From the NCBI GenBank assembly GCA_029973975.1, contig JARKQF010000031.1:1-36823 (forward strand): a DNA stretch of 36,823 nt, written 5' to 3'. Numbering within the stretch: the stretch's first letter is position 1; each line of letters begins with the position of its first letter. The stretch comes from Paludibacter sp. (GTDB taxonomy: Bacteria; Bacteroidota; Bacteroidia; Bacteroidales; Paludibacteraceae). The position numbers and the translations under genes are program-made. This document shows positions 31,436 to 36,823 of the stretch, one piece after another. The notes beneath the pieces are model-generated. The model saw nothing but the letters and a program-made list of their open reading frames with translations, was not told the DNA's origin and did not search any database.

Positions 31436-32854
31436 ATGAAAAAAATAAGATCATATTATAAATTATTGCCGGCTCTGCTACTCGGCGGAATATGCATTCT
31501 GAGCTCTTGTGAAACAGAATATCCCGACGATAACATAAAAGCCGGACCTCTGGCGGTAACTGCCTCGCAAAGTACTATACAACTTAATCAAAAGCAGATT
31601 AACAATACCGGACTAACATTAACCTGGACAACTGGCACCAATAACGGTACCGGCGCATCGATTTCGTATGTTCTGGAAGTGGATAAGCAGGGAAATGATT
31701 TTGCCGATCCTGCCCGTTTCGATATGGGAAAAGGAAAATATAGCAAAGGTTTCACTGTTGGAGAACTGAATGATTCTTTACTTACCCGCTGGAATGGTAC
31801 ACCGGGAACGGCAATGAATCTGGAAGCCCGCGTTATCTCAACCATCTACACCACACCGGTAACGGGAGAAACATCTCCTGTTATCAGCATCAGTGTTACT
31901 CCCTACCAACCGGTAAGCAAAACCCTGTACATCATCGGAAGTGCTTCACCCAACGGGTGGAGTGCCGACAATGCCATTGAACTGACGCCACAGGCTGATC
32001 CGACTGTTTTTGTCTATCAGGGTGGCTTAGGTGCCGGAACATTTAAATTTATCACAACAAAGGGACAATTCCTGCCTTCTTATAATAAAGGCGCTGATAA
32101 TACAAAAATCGTTTTACGCACCAGCGACTCTGACCCTGATGAGCAATTCAGTATTACTGAAACAGCAGTTTACAAAGTAACAGTGAGTCTGCTCGATTTG
32201 TCCATCACATACGAAAAGGTTGATTTACCTGCCTACAGTGAAATTTACATGGTAGGCGATGCTTCACCCAATGGATGGGATATCTCCAACGCAACAAAGT
32301 TGGTACAGAGTGCTACCGATCCGTTTGTATTTACTTATACCGGGGTGATGAATGCCGGTGATTTCAAATTTCCGGTGAACCGCAACAGCGACTGGGGACA
32401 GGATATGTTCATGCGCGAGTCGGATACTAAGATGTACCTGCACCACGGTGGCGCTTCGGATGATGAGAAATGGACCATCACGAAAAAGGGATTCTATGTT
32501 ATCACACTGAACCTGCTTGATCTTTCAATCGACATTCACCGTGAGAAGTTATACATGGTGGGCAGCGCTACCCCTATCGGTTGGAATATCGGAGATGCAA
32601 TAGAATTAACCGAAGATGCAACCAATGGATGTATATTCACCTACTCCGGACCGATGGTGGCAGGCGATTTCAAATTCCCGGTAAACCGCAACAGCGACTG
32701 GGGGCAGGATATGTACATGCGTACCAGCGACACCAAGATGTACCGCCACAAGGGAGGTGCTTCTGACGACGAAAAATGGAGTCTCACTGCTGCCGGCGAT
32801 TATGTGATTACCGCGAATCTGGAAACACTGGATATCAGCATTGTGAAACAATAG
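31436..32854 (+). CDS. SusE/SusF-like glycan-binding lipoprotein with three tandem modules
   Basis: 472 residues. Lipoprotein signal (lipobox LSSC, Cys25), a SusE N-terminal Ig-like domain (about 30-160), then three modules each opening with LYIIG or IYMVG or LYMVG followed by S-P-x-G-W, typical of SusE/SusF starch-binding domains (starting near 163, 270 and 371). Modules 2 and 3 share the stretches AGDFKFPVNRNSDWGQDM and GGASDDEKW, and their DNA is nearly identical there with a 306-bp period (32357 and 32663). Module 1 has a different core (TTKGQFLPSYNKG). SusE/F-type proteins are surface lipoproteins that bind the polysaccharide; here probably dextran. No catalytic motif is present. Confidence 0.88.
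   Translation: MKKIRSYYKLLPALLLGGICILSSCETEYPDDNIKAGPLAVTASQSTIQLNQKQINNTGLTLTWTTGTNNGTGASISYVLEVDKQGNDFADPARFDMGKGKYSKGFTVGELNDSLLTRWNGTPGTAMNLEARVISTIYTTPVTGETSPVISISVTPYQPVSKTLYIIGSASPNGWSADNAIELTPQADPTVFVYQGGLGAGTFKFITTKGQFLPSYNKGADNTKIVLRTSDSDPDEQFSITETAVYKVTVSLLDLSITYEKVDLPAYSEIYMVGDASPNGWDISNATKLVQSATDPFVFTYTGVMNAGDFKFPVNRNSDWGQDMFMRESDTKMYLHHGGASDDEKWTITKKGFYVITLNLLDLSIDIHREKLYMVGSATPIGWNIGDAIELTEDATNGCIFTYSGPMVAGDFKFPVNRNSDWGQDMYMRTSDTKMYRHKGGASDDEKWSLTAAGDYVITANLETLDISIVKQ
32357..32773 (+). repeat. Intragenic direct repeat (306-bp period) in the SusE-like gene
   Basis: About 110 bases from 32357 recur from 32663, in frame, with only scattered, mostly third-position changes (for example AACCGCAACAGCGACTGGGG is identical in both). 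The flanking parts of each module are much more diverged. Confidence 0.75.
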
Positions 32855-32881
32855 TAACGAAAGTTAATGTCATAATTATCT

Positions 32882-34648
32882 ATGTTGAGAAGAAACATCT
32901 TATCGTTTTTGTTGCTCTCTTTATTCCTTTTAGGTTGTCATCCGGGAACTGTTGAAGAGTTCCCGGAGGCACCGGAAAATCCGGCAACTCCCAACTTTCA
33001 GAATCTGCTGCTTTCAACTGATAAAGCAGCCTACAAGCCCGGAGAAACTGTACTCTTTTCGCTCGAAACAGTTTCACTGCCTTCAGGGGCCAAAGTAAGG
33101 TATAAATACTCAGGAGCTGTAACTGAAACAACGGAGTTAACCGCGACCAACTGGCAATGGACACCTCCATCAACTGATTTCAGGGGATATATGGCAGAAG
33201 TGTACAGTGTGGTTAATGGTGTTGAGAGAATTCATGCGACAACTGCAATAGATGTTTCGTCCGACTGGACTAAATTTCCCCGTTATGGCTTTCTGACAGA
33301 TTTCGGAAATTTATCACAAGAAAAAATTGATGAGGTACTTGATCAACTGACTAAATACCACATCAATGGCTTGCAGTATTATGACTGGCTGGGAAAACAT
33401 CATCAACCCCTTACAATGAACGGAGATGTTCCGGCAACAAGCTGGCGGGAAATCAGCAATAAAGAAGTGTATTTCAGCACCGTGGATAAGTACATCAAAA
33501 GCGGACACAAACGCAATATCCGCTCGATGTTTTATAACCTGATTTACGGTGCGTGGGAAAATGCAGAAAATGACGGAGTAAAAAAGGAATGGTATGTTTT
33601 CAACGACAATACGCACATCAACCGCGATTATCATCCTCTCGGTTCTCCTTTTTTGAGCAATATTTATTTGCTTGATCCATCGAATCCCGAGTGGCAGACT
33701 TATGCCATTAATGAAACAAAGAAAGTGTATCAGTTCCTCGGTTTTGATGGCTACCACATGGATCAGTTGGGAAACAGAGGCGCCCGCTATACTTATCAGG
33801 GCAATTCACTGAATCTGGCAAATACTTATCTGCCTTTTATTGAAGCAGTTCAGAGGGCCATTCCGGATAAAGTCAATGTATTGAATGCTGTTTCCCAATA
33901 CGGTCAGCAGGGCATTGCTGTTGCTCCTGTTCCGTTCTTATATACAGAAGTCTGGACTCCCTACGATCGTTACAACGATCTGGCGACCATCATTAAACAA
34001 AACAATGCCCTTTCAAACCATCAAAAAAATACCGTACTGGCTGCTTATATGAACTACAACCTCGCCAATAACAAGGGTTACTTCAATACGGCTTCGGTTT
34101 TGATGACGAATGCGGTGATTTTTGCTTTCGGGGGCTCACACATTGAATTGGGAGAGCACATGTTGGGAAAAGAATATTTCCCCAATAATAACCTTCAGAT
34201 GAAACAGGAACTGAAAACAGCGCTAATCAAATATTATGATTTCCTGACTGCTTATCAAAATCTGTTGCGCGATGGTGGAAACTTTAATACGATCACCTTA
34301 CATTCAATTGATAATAAGTTAGGTCTTGAACCCTGGCCGGGGCGCATGGGAAAAGTCGCTTATTTTGGCAGATTATTTCAGGACAAACAGGTGATTCATC
34401 TAATCAACCTGACAAATGCTACTTCGTTGGAATGGCGCGACAATGAGGGAGTACAACCTCCCCCGGTCATTGTAAAAAATGCGAAAATATCTCTATCGTT
34501 CACTCAACAGGTGAAAAAATTATTGATTGCTTCTCCGGATGTTGCAGGTGGTATTTCCCGCTCACTGAATTTTAAACAAGTGGGCGACAAAGTAAGCTTT
34601 ACGCTCCCCGAATTACAATACTGGAACATGCTTGTTGTTGAATTTTAA
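32882..34648 (+). CDS. GH66 endo-dextranase-like lipoprotein
   Basis: 588 residues. Signal peptide with lipobox FLLGC (Cys19), an N-terminal Ig-like domain (about 45-125), a TIM-barrel (about 135-480) and a C-terminal beta domain. GH66 features are WTKFPRYGFLTDFG, INGLQYYDWLGKHH (barrel strand 1), the nucleophile Asp294 in FDGYHMDQLG and the acid/base Glu356 in YTEVWTPY, 62 residues apart, close to the spacing in streptococcal dextranase. GH66 contains endo-dextranases and cycloisomaltooligosaccharide glucanotransferases; no CBM35 insertion typical of the latter is evident, so an endo-dextranase is more likely. The lipid anchor and PUL position suggest it cuts dextran on the cell surface. It follows the SusE-like gene by 27 bases. 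Confidence 0.9.
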   Translation: MLRRNILSFLLLSLFLLGCHPGTVEEFPEAPENPATPNFQNLLLSTDKAAYKPGETVLFSLETVSLPSGAKVRYKYSGAVTETTELTATNWQWTPPSTDFRGYMAEVYSVVNGVERIHATTAIDVSSDWTKFPRYGFLTDFGNLSQEKIDEVLDQLTKYHINGLQYYDWLGKHHQPLTMNGDVPATSWREISNKEVYFSTVDKYIKSGHKRNIRSMFYNLIYGAWENAENDGVKKEWYVFNDNTHINRDYHPLGSPFLSNIYLLDPSNPEWQTYAINETKKVYQFLGFDGYHMDQLGNRGARYTYQGNSLNLANTYLPFIEAVQRAIPDKVNVLNAVSQYGQQGIAVAPVPFLYTEVWTPYDRYNDLATIIKQNNALSNHQKNTVLAAYMNYNLANNKGYFNTASVLMTNAVIFAFGGSHIELGEHMLGKEYFPNNNLQMKQELKTALIKYYDFLTAYQNLLRDGGNFNTITLHSIDNKLGLEPWPGRMGKVAYFGRLFQDKQVIHLINLTNATSLEWRDNEGVQPPPVIVKNAKISLSFTQQVKKLLIASPDVAGGISRSLNFKQVGDKVSFTLPELQYWNMLVVEF

Positions 34649-34659
34649 ATATTGAAGGT

Positions 34660-36823
34660 ATGAAAAAAATTGTGTTGTTATTAGTTATGCTCGCTATCGT
34701 TCCGGTCAGGTTTACTGCTCAAACGCCCGGCAATATTAATTCACATCAGACAAATAAAAATGAAGTGGTTTTCACAACGGATAATAATATTGTTGTGTCA
34801 CTGAAATTTGTCAGTCCCGGCATTATCAGAATTTGGTATGAAACCGGTTCCTTTCAGCGAAATAATCCTTCATTTGCCGTAATAAATGAGTCGGTTGAGT
34901 CGGTTGGAAATTTGAATGTTAATGAACTGGCGGGAAGTTATGAAATTTATACTTCCGAATTAATTCTTCGTATCAACAAAGCGCCTTTTCAATTGCGAAT
35001 TTTCGATAAATATCAGAAACTCCTGCTGGAAGATTATCAGCAAAAAGGATATATGAAAGAAGGGGAAAAGCAAACAACTTATAAAACACTCCGACCCAAT
35101 GAACAATTCTTTGGCCTGGGAGAAAAAAGCGGATCGCTCAACCGTCGCGGCCAGACTTTCAGGATGTGGAACAGCGACCGTCCCTGCTATGGTGTCAACG
35201 AAGATCCTTTGTATAAAAGTATTCCTTTTTTCATGAGTAATTATGGTTACGGAATATTTTTCGACAATACTTTTAAAAGCGAATTTGATTTCGGTAGCAA
35301 ATCTGATGATTATTACAGCTTTAGTACTCCGGGTGGCGAAATGCTGTATTATTTCATCTTTGGCCCTACTTATAAAAAAATTATCCAACGATATACCGAT
35401 CTGACAGGTAAACCTATCATGCCTCCTGCATGGGCACTGGGTTTTGCTCAATGCCGGGGTTTGTACACCAGAGAAGATCTTGCCCGGGAAGTGGCTGCCG
35501 AATTCAGAAAACGACAGATTCCCTGCGACATCATCTATCAGGATATTGGCTGGACACAGCACTTGCAGGATTTTGAATGGAGAAAAGAAAACTACAGCAA
35601 TCCGGCAGGCATGGTGGCTGATCTGGCAAGTCAGGGGTTTAAAATGATTGTATCGCAGGACCCTGTGATTTCGCAAAACAATGTGAAGCAATGGAAAGAA
35701 GCTGATTCGCTGGGGTATTTTGTGAAAGATATCCGCACCGGAACGAGCTATGATATGCCATGGCCATGGGGAGGCAACTGCGGTGTGGTTGATTTTACCC
35801 AACCTGAAGTGGCTGACTGGTGGGGCGAATATCAGCAAAAAGTAATTGATGATGGAGTAAAGGGTTTCTGGACCGACATGGGCGAACCGGCATGGAGCAA
35901 CGAAGAAGATGTTGACCGCTTGTTTATGAAACACCATGCCGGTATGCATGACGAGATTCACAATGTGTACGGACTAACCTGGGACAAAGTGGTAACAGAA
36001 CAGTTCGAAAGAAAGAATCCGGGGAAACGGGTGTTTCAAATGACACGGGCTGCTTACGCAGGTATGCAACGCTACACCTTCGGCTGGTCAGGCGATTCGG
36101 GAAACGGGACTGATGTGAGCGCCGGCTGGAGTTTGCTGGCTGCCCAGCTACCGTTGGCACAATCGGCCGGCATGGGACTTATTCCCTTCTGGACAACCGA
36201 CATATCGGGCTACTGCGGCGACATTACCGACCGTGAAGCTATGGCAGAACTTTACGTTCGCTGGATGCAGTTCGGCGTTTTCAACCCCCTGAGTCGTGCC
36301 CATCACGAAGGAAATAATGCCGCTGAACCCTGGACATTCGGAGAAGAAGCCGAAAAATTAAGCAGAGAAGCCATCGAACTGAAATATAAACTACATCCCT
36401 ACTTCTACACCACAGCCCGTGAGGCTTATGATACCGGCCTGCCGCTTATCCGTGCTTTGTTGCTGGAATATCCCGACGATCCTGAAACAACCAATCTGAA
36501 TGAACAATTTCTGCTCGGAAGTAATTTACTTGTCGCACCTGTGGTTGAAAAAGAAGCTTCTACAAAACGGATTTATCTCCCTCAGGGAGAATGGATCGAT
36601 TATAACGATGGAAAAACAGTCTATAAAGGCAAGCAATGGATAAATTATCCTGTAAGTCTTAAAACAATCCCTCTGTTTGTAAAAAAAGGTTCGGTCATTC
36701 CTGAAATGCCGGTACAACAATACATCGGGGAAAAGAAAAACGCTCCGGTACTGTTCAACATATATCCTGCTGCTGAAGGCCGTACCGCTTCGTTTGAATT
36801 ATATGAAGATGATGGTGAAACTA
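34660..36823 (+). CDS. GH31 alpha-glucosidase-like enzyme, 3'-truncated by window edge
   Basis: The frame is open from the ATG at 34660 to the end of the window (721 codons visible, no stop). Signal peptide at about 1-20 (IVLLLVMLAIVPVRFTAQ) without lipobox, so it is probably periplasmic. Then the GH31 N-terminal beta-sandwich (FFGLGEKSGSLNRRG), and the TIM barrel from MPPAWALGFAQCRG, with DIIYQDIGW, FWTDMGEP (nucleophile Asp406) and FGWSGDSGN (acid/base Asp479), 73 residues apart as usual for GH31. The later ARHHEGNNAAEPW-like block (SRAHHEGNNAAEPW) completes the active-site region. It would release glucose from isomalto-oligosaccharides in the periplasm after SusC import. It is 11 bases after GH66 and may not be the last gene of the operon. 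Confidence 0.93.
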   Translation, partial: MKKIVLLLVMLAIVPVRFTAQTPGNINSHQTNKNEVVFTTDNNIVVSLKFVSPGIIRIWYETGSFQRNNPSFAVINESVESVGNLNVNELAGSYEIYTSELILRINKAPFQLRIFDKYQKLLLEDYQQKGYMKEGEKQTTYKTLRPNEQFFGLGEKSGSLNRRGQTFRMWNSDRPCYGVNEDPLYKSIPFFMSNYGYGIFFDNTFKSEFDFGSKSDDYYSFSTPGGEMLYYFIFGPTYKKIIQRYTDLTGKPIMPPAWALGFAQCRGLYTREDLAREVAAEFRKRQIPCDIIYQDIGWTQHLQDFEWRKENYSNPAGMVADLASQGFKMIVSQDPVISQNNVKQWKEADSLGYFVKDIRTGTSYDMPWPWGGNCGVVDFTQPEVADWWGEYQQKVIDDGVKGFWTDMGEPAWSNEEDVDRLFMKHHAGMHDEIHNVYGLTWDKVVTEQFERKNPGKRVFQMTRAAYAGMQRYTFGWSGDSGNGTDVSAGWSLLAAQLPLAQSAGMGLIPFWTTDISGYCGDITDREAMAELYVRWMQFGVFNPLSRAHHEGNNAAEPWTFGEEAEKLSREAIELKYKLHPYFYTTAREAYDTGLPLIRALLLEYPDDPETTNLNEQFLLGSNLLVAPVVEKEASTKRIYLPQGEWIDYNDGKTVYKGKQWINYPVSLKTIPLFVKKGSVIPEMPVQQYIGEKKNAPVLFNIYPAAEGRTASFELYEDDGET

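Noticed and set aside
34960-35961. 333-codon open frame on the minus strand
   Set aside because: It lies wholly opposite the GH31 gene, whose plus-strand frame contains all the GH31 motifs; the antisense protein shows no recognisable domain.

Overview
The window is bacterial chromosome from a member of the Bacteroidota, most likely the order Bacteroidales. The evidence is a complete SusC/SusD/SusE-type polysaccharide utilisation locus, a membrane-anchored PUL regulator, Wzi-type capsule and DUF4292-type lipoproteins, and several promoters with the TAnnTTTG -7 element used by the Bacteroidota primary sigma factor. No tRNA, rRNA, CRISPR array, transposase or phage gene was seen. No intergenic stretch reaches 300 bases; the larger gaps (2063-2273, 14001-14237, 24818-25019, 26670-26872) hold promoters and/or inverted repeats.

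Layout. (1) 1-2062: two ABC-2 permease genes of an export system, the first cut by the window edge. (2) 2274-4232: gyrB behind a good promoter, followed by a 28-bp palindromic repeat. (3) 4346-12281: a surface-polysaccharide region with a GH16-fold protein lacking the catalytic acids, two Stealth-family sugar-phosphate transferases facing each other, an O-antigen ligase/polymerase-like membrane protein, a GT2 glycosyltransferase, a Wzi-like outer-membrane protein and a secreted esterase. The 6350-9700 part is visibly richer in A+T than its flanks, as is usual for exchanged capsule loci. (4) 12405-14000: pckA on the minus strand, separated from the esterase by a two-way terminator. (5) 14238-24060: a tight plus-strand housekeeping run of dut, a TPR lipoprotein, a DUF4292 lipoprotein, an EnvC-like degenerate LytM protein, parE, tadA and a large UvrD/AddA-type helicase-nuclease. 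(6) 24049-24140: a tandem repeat ending in the same palindrome family as after gyrB; it supplies the helicase stop codon. (7) 24170-24817: a HAD phosphatase followed by an 87-bp nested inverted repeat. (8) 25020-36823: a DUF6377-type regulator and a susC-susD-susE-GH66-GH31 operon whose content and order point to dextran (alpha-1,6-glucan) use; GH31 runs off the window.

How the genes work together. In the dextran locus the GH66 lipoprotein should cut dextran at the surface, SusD/SusE bind and SusC imports the oligosaccharides, GH31 releases glucose in the periplasm, and the membrane-anchored regulator probably senses the sugar. In the capsule region the Stealth proteins should build phosphodiester-linked glycan, the Wzy/WaaL-like protein polymerises or ligates it, and Wzi helps hold it at the surface. 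The most unusual items are the GH16-like protein without catalytic acids next to a Stealth gene, and the palindromic repeat family, one copy of which has become part of a coding sequence.
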